From contig JAJFKE010000050.1 in NCBI GenBank assembly GCA_021773355.1, forward strand, positions 1-64,000: a stretch of 64,000 nt of DNA, written 5' to 3'. The position numbers and the translations under genes were made by a program. The stretch is from Gammaproteobacteria bacterium (GTDB lineage: Bacteria; Pseudomonadota; Gammaproteobacteria; Pseudomonadales; Pseudohongiellaceae). The notes below the pieces were generated by a model. That model saw only the letters and a list, made by a program, of their open reading frames with translations. It had not been told where the DNA came from and did not search any database. Below, one piece after another: positions 23,764 through 34,964 of the stretch. Positions within the stretch are counted from its first letter, which is position 1. The number at the start of each line of letters is the position of its first letter.

Positions 23764-24174
23764 TTTCTTGTTATTGCTTTGGTCTTTTCGCTTCGAAAAT
23801 AATGCTGGGGAGTCTATGACCTCTCTGGCCTATAGCCAATTCTGCTATCAAGACGCACTTTCGTCGGGCCTGTCAAGAAACTGCAACGCAGAGAGCGCAC
23901 TCGGTGTAAACCCCCGACCGGCGAGGCCTAAGCAGGCGCCGTGCCGTGGCGTTGTCGCGCTTGGCAATGGAATAAACCATTAGCTGCGCACGACGCTTGC
24001 TTCAGCGCGCGCCAGACTCCCACAGAGTGGCCATAGACTTGTTCAGAGGCTCCCCAGACAATTATGAAGCGGACCGCCGATTCTAGAGGGTTTGTAGTAC
24101 TATGCAAGGCGAAATTGAAAAGCGGTAAAGTGGCACTGACACAGCGTTATATGAGTAAAGATTCGAGGTTGTTA
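23764..24174. other. Intergenic stretch upstream of the ROK kinase
   Basis: About 410 bp between the divergent Y1 transposase and the kinase. It contains GC-rich repeats of the type CGCGCGCC but no open frame with a ribosome-binding site. An in-frame leader precedes the kinase start but does not look coding. The kinase promoter should lie here. Confidence 0.4.
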
Positions 24175-25092
24175 ATGAGGATTGGTGTAGATCTTGGCGG
24201 TACGAAAATCGAGGGCATCCTGCTTTTCGCAGATGGAGAGGTAGCGGAGAAAATTCGCGTGAAAACTCCCACAGAAAAATACCGTGATACTGTGGATGCG
24301 CTGTGTGATGTAGTAGATAGACTGCAACAGTCAGCACCTTCGAGCAAGTATTCTGTCGGAATTGGGACTCCTGGCGCTTTATCAGCAGCCACTGATGGAA
24401 AGGCCGAACTCATGAAGAACTGTAATTCGATTTGCCTCAATGGAGAGCCATTGAAGGTTGATATCGAGAAACGCCTGGGCTACGAAACAAGAATGGAAAA
24501 CGATGCGAATTGCTTTGCCTTATCTGAGGCCTGCTATGGGGCAGCGCAATCGGCGAACACAATGTTCGGGGTTATTCTTGGCACCGGCACCGGCGGTGGC
24601 ATAGCAATCAATCAACGGCTGCATACTGGAGCAAACAGAATCGCCGGCGAGTGGGGACACAATTCCATTCCCAGCGCAGTGCGGGAACTTATCGACGGGG
24701 ACCGACTATGCTACTGCGGAAGAAGAAACTGTATCGAGACAGTACTTTCCGGTCGGGGGCTCAAGCAGAGTCATCAAGAGAGGACGGGCGCTGCCCTGGA
24801 GGCCATGGAATTAGCGGACTTGGCGAGGCAGGGTGACGGGGCTGCCACTGAAACCATTCACGTCTATTGCCAACAGCTCGCACGCTGTCTGGCCTCAGTA
24901 GTCAATGTATTGGATCCAGATATGATTGTGCTCGGAGGCGGGCTATCGAACATCGAGCAGTTGTACGAAGACGTTCCAGGATTAATGAAAGAGCATGTGT
25001 TTACAGACAATCTGCTGACTCAGCTGTCAGCACCAAAGTTCGGTGATGCCAGCGGTGCAATTGGTGCAGCCTGTCTTTGGCCGCTGAACTGA
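24175..25092 (+). CDS. ROK-family sugar kinase (fructokinase/glucokinase-like)
   Basis: A cytoplasmic sugar kinase of 305 residues from the chosen ATG, close to the 302 of E. coli Mak. It opens MRIGVDLGGTKIEG (phosphate loop), continues with GIGTPG and the catalytic Asp in ENDANCFALSE, GTGTGGGI, and the zinc motif CYCGRRNCIETVLSG. GAGG lies 7 nt before the ATG at 24175; upstream in-frame ATGs lack one and add residues unlike the family. It should phosphorylate a hexose such as fructose or glucose. It is convergent with purA, 4 bp apart, with no visible terminator. Confidence 0.88.
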   Translation: MRIGVDLGGTKIEGILLFADGEVAEKIRVKTPTEKYRDTVDALCDVVDRLQQSAPSSKYSVGIGTPGALSAATDGKAELMKNCNSICLNGEPLKVDIEKRLGYETRMENDANCFALSEACYGAAQSANTMFGVILGTGTGGGIAINQRLHTGANRIAGEWGHNSIPSAVRELIDGDRLCYCGRRNCIETVLSGRGLKQSHQERTGAALEAMELADLARQGDGAATETIHVYCQQLARCLASVVNVLDPDMIVLGGGLSNIEQLYEDVPGLMKEHVFTDNLLTQLSAPKFGDASGAIGAACLWPLN

Positions 25093-25096
25093 TGCC

Positions 25097-26398
<1,302 letters not shown>

Positions 26399-26450
26399 CT
26401 ACTCAATAATCAATCGTCAAAACCTAACTAAATACATCCAAGACCAGGTG

Positions 26451-27644
26451 TTAGCCCAAATTCTCCACTATCCATACGCCATTACGAGATAGCAATTGGC
26501 GGTCACAATTTAAATCTTCATGGTCCTGAGCTGTAAGCTCAGTGCTGGCTAAATTGCTGATTACAATTTCACCCTTTGCTCGCAAATCAGTTATCGCTTG
26601 CAACAAATTCGCATCATTTCCTGCAGGTGCAATAATAGCCTTTTTCTGTGTAAAAGTTTTACCGCTCAATCTCGCTATGGTTTTAAGATCACTATCAAAA
26701 CCGGAGGCTGGTCGAGAGCGTCCGAACACTTCACCGATATCATCATAGCGCCCGCCCTTTGCTACTGCTCTGCCGTAGTTGGACGTGTAGGCAGCAAACA
26801 CGATGGCGGTGTGATACTCATAGCCGCGAAGTTCGCATAGATCAAAGCACAGAGTAACTTCCGGGTGCCGCTGTTGAACACCTTCTACGATAGAGATCAA
26901 TTCCTGCAATTCTTGCTTCACTGTTTCCGGCGCTTGCTCGAATGCAGCTATGGCGTTCTGCAAAGTTGCTTCGTCACCACTGAGTCTGGTCAATTGTTTC
27001 AACATGCCAGACAGCGCCGAATCCTTAACCGCCGAATCAAGCACAGCATCTATCTCGTCGTAGGCTTTACGTTGAACCGCTTCGAACAATGTGATTTCAG
27101 TGTCGGCGTCAATCTCGGCCGCTTTTACCAGGGCACGGAAAATTCCAACGTGACCCAAGACGATATAGACGTCTTCGATAGCCGCCGTAGTAAGCGTTTC
27201 ATACATGAGGCAAATAAGTTCGATATCGCACTCGACGCCAGCATGACCGTACAGTTCAGCACCAACTCGGATTGGCACGCGCGACGTAAGCAGCCCCCGC
27301 GGTTTCGTGTGCAACACGCTATCGGCGTAGCAAAGACGCACTGGACCTTCTCGATTCAAGCAGTGTGCATCGATACGCGCCGCCTGTGGGGTGATATCGG
27401 CGCGAATGCCCATCATCCGGCCGCTGAGTTGGTCGGTGATTTTGAAAGTATGCAGATCCAGATCGTGGGATGACCCAACTAACAGTGAATCGAGGAATTC
27501 GATAAGGGGGGTTATTACCAGTTGATAACCCCAAGATTCATAGAGATCCAGAAGTTGGCGCCGCAAATGTTCTAATTTGCTTGCCTCCAAGGGAAGAATT
27601 TCCTCGACGCCATCGGGGAGTAACCAACGTTTTGCAGAAGTCAT
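26451..27644 (-). CDS. hisZ: ATP phosphoribosyltransferase regulatory subunit
   Basis: A 397-residue histidyl-tRNA synthetase-like protein without the anticodon-binding and catalytic parts of a true HisS. It opens RWLLPDGVEEILPLEASKLEHLRR, with a class II motif-2-like RADITPQAARI and SRVPIRVGAELYGH. HisZ activates and regulates the short form of HisG in histidine synthesis, so a short hisG is expected elsewhere in the genome. It lies between purA and the DUF2065 gene, a context known in many gammaproteobacteria. Confidence 0.95.
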   Translation of the reverse strand: MTSAKRWLLPDGVEEILPLEASKLEHLRRQLLDLYESWGYQLVITPLIEFLDSLLVGSSHDLDLHTFKITDQLSGRMMGIRADITPQAARIDAHCLNREGPVRLCYADSVLHTKPRGLLTSRVPIRVGAELYGHAGVECDIELICLMYETLTTAAIEDVYIVLGHVGIFRALVKAAEIDADTEITLFEAVQRKAYDEIDAVLDSAVKDSALSGMLKQLTRLSGDEATLQNAIAAFEQAPETVKQELQELISIVEGVQQRHPEVTLCFDLCELRGYEYHTAIVFAAYTSNYGRAVAKGGRYDDIGEVFGRSRPASGFDSDLKTIARLSGKTFTQKKAIIAPAGNDANLLQAITDLRAKGEIVISNLASTELTAQDHEDLNCDRQLLSRNGVWIVENLG

Positions 27645-27682
27645 GTCTTTTCAGCTTATCTTGGGTTCAGATGTTACAATTA

Positions 27683-27868
27683 CTAATTAATTATAATGAG
27701 CAAGGCCGTACCGGCTAACATGCTTCCAAGTCCAATCATGCGCATGGTGTTGTCGTCTATCTGGTCCAACATCAATAACATCTTTCGCCATCGGCCCGGA
27801 CTAATAAAAGGGATGATTCCCTCGATTACCAGCATCAGGCAAAAAGCTACGGCCAGATCATGCCACAT
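27683..27868 (-). CDS. DUF2065 small membrane protein (YjeT-like)
   Basis: A 61-residue protein with two membrane helices (about residues 4-24 and 42-60) joined by SPGRWRKMLLMLDQIDDNTMRMIGL. This matches YjeT/DUF2065, commonly encoded just after hflC. Function is unknown; its place with HflKC suggests a role in membrane quality control. A transcriptional terminator for hflC lies between it and hflC, so it may have its own promoter. Confidence 0.88.
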   Translation of the reverse strand: MWHDLAVAFCLMLVIEGIIPFISPGRWRKMLLMLDQIDDNTMRMIGLGSMLAGTALLIIIN

Positions 27869-27965
27869 AGATTCACTTCTTCTATTAGTTACTAGCGTAG
27901 CTTACTGACCAGCAGTAACCGAATTTTCTCAGTCTTTATGTGACATCTATTCACACAAGACAAAA

Positions 27966-28000
27966 CTAAACCTGAATCGCGATTTACGATTCAGGTTTAG
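27966..28000 (-). terminator. Rho-independent-type hairpin after hflC
   Basis: CTAAACCTGAATCG and its exact complement form a 14-bp stem with a 7-nt loop, 48 bp after the hflC stop. On the minus strand the stem is followed by TTTTG. It probably ends the hfq-hflXKC transcript. Confidence 0.75.
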
Positions 28001-28047
28001 GGTTTCAATTTTTTAGATTTTCAAAGCTTCCACTGACTTAGTGGAAC

Positions 28048-28914
28048 TTACTGTGAGGCCCCATTTTTCAGATACTTGAAATAATCACTATCTGGGTCAA
28101 GCAATAGCACGTCACCTTTCGATGAAAACGTCTCTCGATAGGAATTCATACTTCTAGTGAAGGCGAAAAATTCAGGGTCTTTGTTATAGGCCGTAGCGTA
28201 GATACCAGTGGCTGTCGCATCGCCCTCACCGCGAATCTGCTCCGCGTCTCTATAGGCTTCCGCACGAAAAATTGTCGCCTGTCGATCCGCGTCCGCTCGA
28301 ATACCAATGGCTAGCTCTTCACCGAAAGATCGCAGTTCCTGCGCTTCACGATTTCTCTCGGTGATCATCCGATCATACACTGAAGACCTAACGTCCTCAG
28401 GCAAGTCGATTCGCTTAACACGCACATCAATAATTTCAATTCCAATATCAGCCGCAGTTGTTTCGTTAAGATCAGCGGTCAATGCAAGCATTAGCTGATC
28501 GCGTTCTCCAGCAACTACCTCTGCCAGGGTACGATTACCAATCTGATCGCGCAGACCATCGTTGATACGTTCTGCCAACAAGCTGCCGGCAGTAGTGGTG
28601 CTGCCACCAGTTGATACATAAAATTGGCCTACATCGATAATTCGCCATTTTGCGTAAGAATCCACTTCCAGTGCCTTTTGCTCAAGGGTTAGAAAACGTC
28701 TTCTGGGGGCATCTTCGGTCATTATGCGCGCATCAAATTTTCGAACGGTATTCACCCAGGGAATTTTCGCATGCAAACCGGGTTCAATATCGTCCTGCAC
28801 GAGTTCACCAAATTGCAACATAACCGCGCGCTCTGTTTCTTTAATTACGAATAAAGAATTGCCTGCAACGACTATGATCAGAAATAAAAGTCCAACTGCA
28901 ATAAAATTTTTCAT
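28048..28914 (-). CDS. hflC: FtsH modulator HflC
   Basis: A 288-residue inner-membrane SPFH/band-7 protein with an N-terminal helix (about residues 5-25) and a periplasmic domain beginning VIKETERAVMLQFGELVQDDIEPGLHAKIPWVNTV. With HflK it forms the cage around FtsH that controls protease access. Its ATG overlaps the hflK stop by 1 nt. Length is short of the E. coli protein (334) at the C-terminus, as in many relatives. Confidence 0.95.
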   Translation of the reverse strand: MKNFIAVGLLFLIIVVAGNSLFVIKETERAVMLQFGELVQDDIEPGLHAKIPWVNTVRKFDARIMTEDAPRRRFLTLEQKALEVDSYAKWRIIDVGQFYVSTGGSTTTAGSLLAERINDGLRDQIGNRTLAEVVAGERDQLMLALTADLNETTAADIGIEIIDVRVKRIDLPEDVRSSVYDRMITERNREAQELRSFGEELAIGIRADADRQATIFRAEAYRDAEQIRGEGDATATGIYATAYNKDPEFFAFTRSMNSYRETFSSKGDVLLLDPDSDYFKYLKNGASQ

Positions 28915-30140
28915 TATCGAATTCCTCGCCCGGTTGTAGGAAGGCGTGACCGATCTACGCTATTGGCGCTAGTAGGTGCTGGTAAAAAAGGTGCCAGCTG
29001 ATCTGCCAGATTTCTTAGGTCTTGTGTGGTACTCGAATCATTTAGATCAAATGCCGTGGCGTTCTGCTCCATAAGCTTATCAAGAGGAAGGAAAAGCATA
29101 TTATTCCCGCCTTCGACATCCACCATAATCTTGCTGCTGGCAGTCATCACATCTTCTATGGAATCGATATACAGACGCTGACGAGTAACTTCAGGTGCTT
29201 TCAAATACTCGGTTAACAACTGTTCGAAGCGAGACGCATCACCAGTCGCCTGTGCAATCACTTCTTCTTTGTAAGCATTTGCCTGCTCAATGCGCCGCTG
29301 TGCTTCACCACGCGCTTCAGGAATAATTTGATTGGAATACTGTTCCGCCTGATTTTGTGCACGCTGCTCATCTTCTCTAGCACGAATAACATCATCAAAG
29401 GCGGGTCGCACTGCATCCGGTGGCTGCGCGTCGACGACATTCACCTGACTCACAGCAATGCCGGTGTTATAGACGTTCATATAATCCTGAAGTCGGTCTT
29501 GCACATCATCGGCAATGCGATCACGACCAGTGGTCAGAATTTGATCCATGAAGTTTCCGCCAACGACGTGACGAATAGCAGATTCAGAGGCATTGTCCAG
29601 ACTCAATTCTGGATCCTGCACCGCAATCACATATTTAACTGGGTCTAGAATTCGGTACTGCACGGTGACGGCGATATCAATAATATTTTCATCGGTGGTC
29701 AACATCGCGCGGTTTTCGTAAGTCTTGGCATTCAACTCAGAAACGTTCACCAGATTAACTTCATCGATAAGCGGGGGGTTCCAATGCAGACCTGGCTGAA
29801 CAGTCAGGTCCAGCACTTTACCAAAGCGTAGAACAACGCCGCGCTCCGCTTCGTCAACGATATAGAAGCCCATGAACGCCCATATCACCGCAACTACTGC
29901 TACCAGCCCAGCAATTAACCCGGCGGACAATCCGCCACCGCCTGCTGACGAGGATCCAGTGGAGCTAGAGCCGCCACTACCGCTGCCGCCGAACAGACTG
30001 TTGAATTTCTTAGTCAGGTTTCTAATGACTTCATCGATATCAGGCGGACCTTGGTCACCACCACCTTTACGACCTCCACCCCAAGGGTCTTTGTCTTTGT
30101 CGTTACCATTGCCATTGTTTCCAGGTTCATTCCAAGCCAT
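28914..30140 (-). CDS. hflK: FtsH modulator HflK
   Basis: Band-7 protein of about 408 residues. A low-complexity glycine-rich N-terminus (MAWNEPGNNGNG, then GGSGSGGSSST) is followed by a membrane helix (about 73-93) and the SPFH domain VVLRFGKVLDLTVQPGLHWNPP. I chose the ATG at 30140 because GGAG lies 6 nt upstream; an ATG at 30152 would lie inside that ribosome-binding site. Forms a complex with HflC on FtsH. Confidence 0.95.
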   Translation of the reverse strand: MAWNEPGNNGNGNDKDKDPWGGGRKGGGDQGPPDIDEVIRNLTKKFNSLFGGSGSGGSSSTGSSSAGGGGLSAGLIAGLVAVVAVIWAFMGFYIVDEAERGVVLRFGKVLDLTVQPGLHWNPPLIDEVNLVNVSELNAKTYENRAMLTTDENIIDIAVTVQYRILDPVKYVIAVQDPELSLDNASESAIRHVVGGNFMDQILTTGRDRIADDVQDRLQDYMNVYNTGIAVSQVNVVDAQPPDAVRPAFDDVIRAREDEQRAQNQAEQYSNQIIPEARGEAQRRIEQANAYKEEVIAQATGDASRFEQLLTEYLKAPEVTRQRLYIDSIEDVMTASSKIMVDVEGGNNMLFLPLDKLMEQNATAFDLNDSSTTQDLRNLADQLAPFLPAPTSANSVDRSRLPTTGRGIR

Positions 30141-30241
30141 TGGCTTCTCCATAGCTTTTTAAAAGACGTGTAAGGTCGATTTTAGCTAAAAATTGTTCAT
30201 TTACACAGTAATTTGAGCTTAGAGACGATGATCTACCTCGA

Positions 30242-31579
30242 TTAGGCGATAGTGGCCTTTTCGTTCGATTCCCATCTTTGTTGCTCATTAACTGTAATTC
30301 TGTGATTAATAATTTCCGTGCCGCTTTGCAGCAGAATACGATCCAAATCTTTGCGCGGTAATCGAACCCGCAATTCATAAAATCCCAGCTCGTCTATGTG
30401 TTCATCCTCGATAAAACCCTTCTCATACAGTTGACTGCGAAGTCTTGCCTGTTGTGGTGAAATTCTCAAAGTTTCGGTGGCCATAGTGCCGGCCAACAAT
30501 TCAGTTACCGCACTCTGCAACAGATCGATACCGGCGCCGGTTTTAGCCGAGACCCAAACCTTACAAGGCCTGCCCGCTTCGGTTCGTTGAATATGTGGCT
30601 CTGCACCTGGAATGAGGTCGATCTTGTTGAACACAATTAACTGCTCAACAGAGTTTGCGCCGATTTCCGACAACACCTTATCCACTTCCAAAATGTGATC
30701 AGGGTGCGAATCGTTAGCCGCATCGACTACATGCAAAAGCATGTCTGCTTGTACGGTTTCCTCCAGCGTAGCACGAAACGCCTCCACTAGCTGATGCGGT
30801 AGGTGACTAATAAAACCAACCGTGTCAGCGACAATTGCCGGCCCATAATTTTTAAGCGTGATACGCCGTAGCGTTGAGTCCAAGGTGGCAAATAACTGAT
30901 TCGCCGCATAGACATGCGCCGCGGTCAGCTTATTAAAAAGGGAAGACTTGCCAGCATTGGTGTAACCAACCAGTGATAGGGTAGCGACCTCTGCCCGGCG
31001 CCTGGAACGACGACCCTGATCGCGTTGACCTCGAACTTTTGTCAGCCCCTTGTTAATAGCCTTTATGCGCTGACCTATCATTCGCTGGTCAAGTTCCAGC
31101 TGTTTCTCTCCGGCGCCGCGCAGTCCTATACCGCCTTTCTGTCTGTCCAGGTGAGTCCAGCCGCGTTTTAGTCGCGTACTGAGATGCTGCAGTTGTGCCA
31201 ATTCCACCTGCAACTTGCCTTCATGACTGCGAGCGCGTTGCGCAAAAATATCCAGAATCAAGCCGGTTCTATCGAGCACGCGACATTTCAGTTCGCTTTC
31301 GAGATTGCGTTCTTGGCTGGGGGACAAAGAATGATTAAACAACACCAACTCTGCCTTATGCGCATGCACGGCAGCTTGAATCTCTGCCAGCTTGCCGGAG
31401 CCGACGAAATAGGTAGATGCGGGCTGTTTACGAGAGCCTGTTATGTAGTCCACCGGCTGCGCGCCGGCGGAGAGAGCCAGTTCTTCGAATTCAGTTGGAT
31501 CCTCCCGTTCAGTCTCTGAATCTATAGAGATGTGAACGAGGATGGAGACTTCGCCAGAATCGGGCCGGTCAAAAAACAA
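30242..31579 (-). CDS. hflX: Ribosome-associated GTPase HflX
   Basis: A 445-residue GTPase that splits or rescues stalled 70S ribosomes. The N-terminal HflX domain carries KGGIGLRGAGEKQLELDQR and the G domain shows GYTNAGKSSLFN (G1), DTVGFI (G3) and NKID (G4). The C-terminus extends about 20 residues beyond the E. coli form (426). Directly follows hfq by 24 bp and precedes hflK by about 100 bp. Confidence 0.96.
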   Translation of the reverse strand: MFFDRPDSGEVSILVHISIDSETEREDPTEFEELALSAGAQPVDYITGSRKQPASTYFVGSGKLAEIQAAVHAHKAELVLFNHSLSPSQERNLESELKCRVLDRTGLILDIFAQRARSHEGKLQVELAQLQHLSTRLKRGWTHLDRQKGGIGLRGAGEKQLELDQRMIGQRIKAINKGLTKVRGQRDQGRRSRRRAEVATLSLVGYTNAGKSSLFNKLTAAHVYAANQLFATLDSTLRRITLKNYGPAIVADTVGFISHLPHQLVEAFRATLEETVQADMLLHVVDAANDSHPDHILEVDKVLSEIGANSVEQLIVFNKIDLIPGAEPHIQRTEAGRPCKVWVSAKTGAGIDLLQSAVTELLAGTMATETLRISPQQARLRSQLYEKGFIEDEHIDELGFYELRVRLPRKDLDRILLQSGTEIINHRITVNEQQRWESNEKATIA

Positions 31580-31603
31580 TCAGTTACCTCACTAAGGGTT
31601 TGC

Positions 31604-31876
31604 TTAGACGGTATTACCTGGTTCGCCGTCGTCTTCGTCCGCCACTTCGCCCGGGTTCTGGATAGGAACCTTCACCATGCGAGCTGGTACCACCGTCGAT
31701 ATGGCGTGCTTATAGACCATCTGACTAACAGCGTTCTTCAACAGAATCACGAATTGATCGAATGACTCGATCTGACCCTGCAACTTAATTCCGCTCACTA
31801 GGTAGATAGACACCGGGATGCGCTCCTTGCGAAGCACGTTCAGAAATGGATCTTGTAGCGTATGTCCTTTCGACAT
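31604..31876 (-). CDS. hfq: RNA chaperone Hfq
   Basis: A 90-residue Sm-like hexameric RNA chaperone that pairs small RNAs with mRNAs. The core [37 protein letters not shown] and the second Sm motif [10 protein letters not shown] are canonical. The tail is short and acidic ([15 protein letters not shown]), typical of marine gammaproteobacteria rather than the long enteric tail. It sits between miaA and hflX in the usual order. Confidence 0.98.
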   Translation of the reverse strand: MSKGHTLQDPFLNVLRKERIPVSIYLVSGIKLQGQIESFDQFVILLKNAVSQMVYKHAISTVVPARMVKVPIQNPGEVADEDDGEPGNTV

Positions 31877-32004
31877 TATTTATTCTCCTTACAATCTACT
31901 ATCAATCTACAAAGCGCATTATCCACCGACTCGCTAGCGAGAGCCGATGGACGGTTTCAAGATTTGCGGACTTCACTTTTAAAAATTATGGTCTCTACAT
32001 ACTT

Positions 32005-32958
32005 CTATATAGAGATGGAATCCATGTATTTCAAGACGCTATTCACGGATTGAGCGGATGAATCACTCAAACTTAGCAGGCTTTGCCAGCTTCGCAGCCA
32101 AGTTAACTGCCTCTTGGCAAGTTGTCTGGTGGCAATAATACTCTTTTCTACCATGCCATCATAGTCCAATTCACCCTCAAGATATTGCCAGACCTGCCTG
32201 TATCCTACTGATTTTATTGAAGGAAGCTGGTGATTCAAATCACCTCTGGAATGCAATAGTTTCACTTCATCCAGCAAGCCTTCTCTCAGCATCTGCTGAA
32301 ATCGCGTTTCGATCTGCCTATGTAGTACGCTGCGATCTGCCGGCTGGATTGCGAAGAAATGTAAATTATAGGGTAGCTGGGCCAGTTGCTCGGCCTGTGT
32401 TTGGGCATGCAAGGCAGTCATAGTGCTGCCCGAGACCCGAAAAACCTCCAAGGCTCGTTGCAGCCGTTGCGGATCGTTGGGGTGAATTCTGGCCGCTGAA
32501 TCCGGATCGACGGCGGCTAGTTGACGGTGAACTTCCTCCCAACCCTGTGAATCTGCCAGGGCTTCGATTTCGGCTCTAACCCCAGGATCGGCATGGGGCA
32601 TGTCTGCCAGGCCGTCGCGCAGCACGCGAAAATACAGCATGGTGCCCCCGACCAGTATTGGCGTGTCACCCTGGTCGACTATGTCCCCTATTGCGGTGAT
32701 TGCGTCCGCTCGGAACTGAGAAGCTGAATAGGCCACAGCCGGATCTACAAAATCGATCAGCCTGTGGGGCGCAATATCCAAAATGTCCTGACTCGGCTTG
32801 CCGGTACCCACATTCATCTGCTGATAGATCTGCGCCGAATCCACGCTCACGATTTGAAAGGGATAGCGCTGCACCAGTTCCACCGCCAGTCCTGTTTTCC
32901 CAGATGCAGTCGGGCCCATTAGACAGATCACATTGGGCTTGGTGTTGGGAGAATTCAT
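32005..32958 (-). CDS. miaA: tRNA dimethylallyltransferase
   Basis: A 317-residue enzyme that adds dimethylallyl to A37 of tRNAs reading UNN codons. The P-loop is [17 protein letters not shown], followed by [19 protein letters not shown] and the DSxQ motif. Normal length and position between mutL and hfq. The alternative GTG and ATG starts do not change the assignment. Confidence 0.97.
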   Translation of the reverse strand: MNSPNTKPNVICLMGPTASGKTGLAVELVQRYPFQIVSVDSAQIYQQMNVGTGKPSQDILDIAPHRLIDFVDPAVAYSASQFRADAITAIGDIVDQGDTPILVGGTMLYFRVLRDGLADMPHADPGVRAEIEALADSQGWEEVHRQLAAVDPDSAARIHPNDPQRLQRALEVFRVSGSTMTALHAQTQAEQLAQLPYNLHFFAIQPADRSVLHRQIETRFQQMLREGLLDEVKLLHSRGDLNHQLPSIKSVGYRQVWQYLEGELDYDGMVEKSIIATRQLAKRQLTWLRSWQSLLSLSDSSAQSVNSVLKYMDSISI

Positions 32959-32997
32959 AGGAAAGGTCTAGCTGCCGAATTTGCGCAGCGTTTGAGC

Positions 32998-34854
32998 CTA
33001 CTGTCCCCGAAGAAAAAGTTTATCGAGTTCGGCCAGGCTCTGATAAACCCAGGTGGGTCTGCCATGATTACATTGCCCACTACGTTCGGTGGCCTCCATA
33101 TCTCTGAGTAAGGCGTTCATCTCGGGAATGGTCAACTGTCGATTTGCCCGAACCGAGCCATGACAGGCCATGGTGGAAAGCAGCTCATCCTGATGCGCCT
33201 GAATGCGATCGCTGCTACCGTATTCCAATACATCGGACAACACATCGCGCACCAACTGTTCGATATCCGCGTTGCGTAATATCGAGGGCACCTGTCTAAC
33301 CACTATTGATTCCGCTGCTACTCGCTGCAATTCGATACCGATGCTTATCAGGGCCTGCTGTTGCGCTTCGGCACAATCTGCCTCCGCCTGACTCACCGCA
33401 ATTGACAGCGGTACCAGCAGGGGCTGCATTTTTAGTTCTTCATTTTGGCAAGCTGTCTTCATACGTTCGTAGGTAATGCGTTCGTGTGCGGCATGCATAT
33501 CCACAGTGATTAAGCCTTCTTTGTTCTGCGCCAAAATATAGATGCCATGAAGTTGCGCGATGGCGTAACCAAGCGGTGGTACTTCCCCATCGTCGGCCGT
33601 CAGTTTTGCATAGGCGGCCATTTGATTTTGAATAGCGCTGGCAGCGGGTCGGTCAGCACCGGGGTTATAAGAATAGTTATGTCGAGAACTATCTGCCAAG
33701 GGCAAGCTGCTTTGTACGATAAAATCGCTTGAGCCATAAGCACCCTCAGCAGATCGGGGGATTACAGCGCCACCAAGCAATCGGATATCGGCTTCTACTG
33801 GCTGACCATTGTCGGAAAAACTATCCGAGGGTGTTAAGTCCGCCAGGGCTTTATGCAGTGAACTGAACAGGAAGTCATGTACCAAACGCGAATCACGGAA
33901 TCGCACCTCGTGTTTGGTCGGGTGTACATTCACATCCACCGCCGCGGGTGCTAATTCTAAATACAACACATAGGCCGGATGGCGGCCATGAAACAGCACG
34001 TCACGGTAAGCTTGCTTCACCGCATGAGTGACTAACTTGTCGCGAATAATACGGCCGTTCACATAAAAATATTGCAGGTCTGCCTGACTTCGCGAAAATG
34101 TCGGTAGACTTACCCAGCCCCATAGACGCAGACTCGGCCCCTCCATTTCCACAAACACCGAGTTCTCAACGAAGGCGGGGCCGCAGACCAAGGCAACCCG
34201 TCGCTGCTTTTCCTGATCGGTCTTAGCAGGTAGTAATTTGTGAATAGCACGCTGGTTATGGGTCAGGGAAAACTGCACGTCGAAGCGGCTTAAGGCGATG
34301 CGCTTGAGGATTTCATCGATACGGGTAAATTCTGTTTTCTCGGTTTTTAAAAACTTTTTCCTGGCCGGTGTATTAAAAAATAAATCTCTAACCTCGACTG
34401 TTGTGCCGCGGGAATGAGCCGCAGGAGACAGTTTTACTTCCATCTCCTGCCCCTCGGCATCAACTTTCCAGCCACTGTTGTCACCGGCATCTGACTCATC
34501 ATCGTCATCGGTTTTCGATGTCATGGTAAGCCGGGAGACTGAGCTAATACTCGCCAATGCCTCTCCTCTAAAACCGAGGCTGGCTATATTCTCCAAATCT
34601 TCAAGTTCTTTAATTTTACTGGTCGCGTGACGACTTAAGGCGAGTTCCAAATCCTGCTTGTGTATGCCCAGGCCATCGTCTTTGACTTTGAGTAACTTGA
34701 TGCCGCCCTGTTCCACTTCTATATCTAAACGACTGGCGCCTGCATCCAGAGAGTTCTCCATCAGCTCCTTGGCAACCGAGGCCGGTCGTTCGACGACTTC
34801 ACCTGCTGCTATCTGATTCGCGAGTCGCTGAGTGAGTAGATTGATTCGTGCCAT
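32998..34854 (-). CDS. mutL: DNA mismatch repair protein MutL (endonuclease type)
   Basis: A 618-residue GHKL ATPase that couples MutS to strand incision. N-terminal motifs: [20 protein letters not shown] and [10 protein letters not shown]. Near residue 448 the sequence [12 protein letters not shown] fits the endonuclease motif DQHAx2Ex4E, and ACHGSVRAN with QCNHGRPT supply metal-binding residues. It is therefore probably an endonuclease-active MutL, as in bacteria without MutH, and a strand-discrimination system other than MutH is expected. Confidence 0.96.
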   Translation of the reverse strand: MARINLLTQRLANQIAAGEVVERPASVAKELMENSLDAGASRLDIEVEQGGIKLLKVKDDGLGIHKQDLELALSRHATSKIKELEDLENIASLGFRGEALASISSVSRLTMTSKTDDDDESDAGDNSGWKVDAEGQEMEVKLSPAAHSRGTTVEVRDLFFNTPARKKFLKTEKTEFTRIDEILKRIALSRFDVQFSLTHNQRAIHKLLPAKTDQEKQRRVALVCGPAFVENSVFVEMEGPSLRLWGWVSLPTFSRSQADLQYFYVNGRIIRDKLVTHAVKQAYRDVLFHGRHPAYVLYLELAPAAVDVNVHPTKHEVRFRDSRLVHDFLFSSLHKALADLTPSDSFSDNGQPVEADIRLLGGAVIPRSAEGAYGSSDFIVQSSLPLADSSRHNYSYNPGADRPAASAIQNQMAAYAKLTADDGEVPPLGYAIAQLHGIYILAQNKEGLITVDMHAAHERITYERMKTACQNEELKMQPLLVPLSIAVSQAEADCAEAQQQALISIGIELQRVAAESIVVRQVPSILRNADIEQLVRDVLSDVLEYGSSDRIQAHQDELLSTMACHGSVRANRQLTIPEMNALLRDMEATERSGQCNHGRPTWVYQSLAELDKLFLRGQ

Positions 34855-34964
34855 GAACAGGATTTACAAATAGGAAATGAGGTTGGCATTGTAGCACCAA
34901 CCACCAACAAAAATAGCTCTGATCATTAGCGGCCAGATGACTGTTGCCTGGTTACACCAGGGAA

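Noticed and set aside
26865-27473. Plus-strand frame of 202 codons
   Set aside because: It lies wholly inside hisZ on the other strand, which has strong family similarity, and its product shows no domain.
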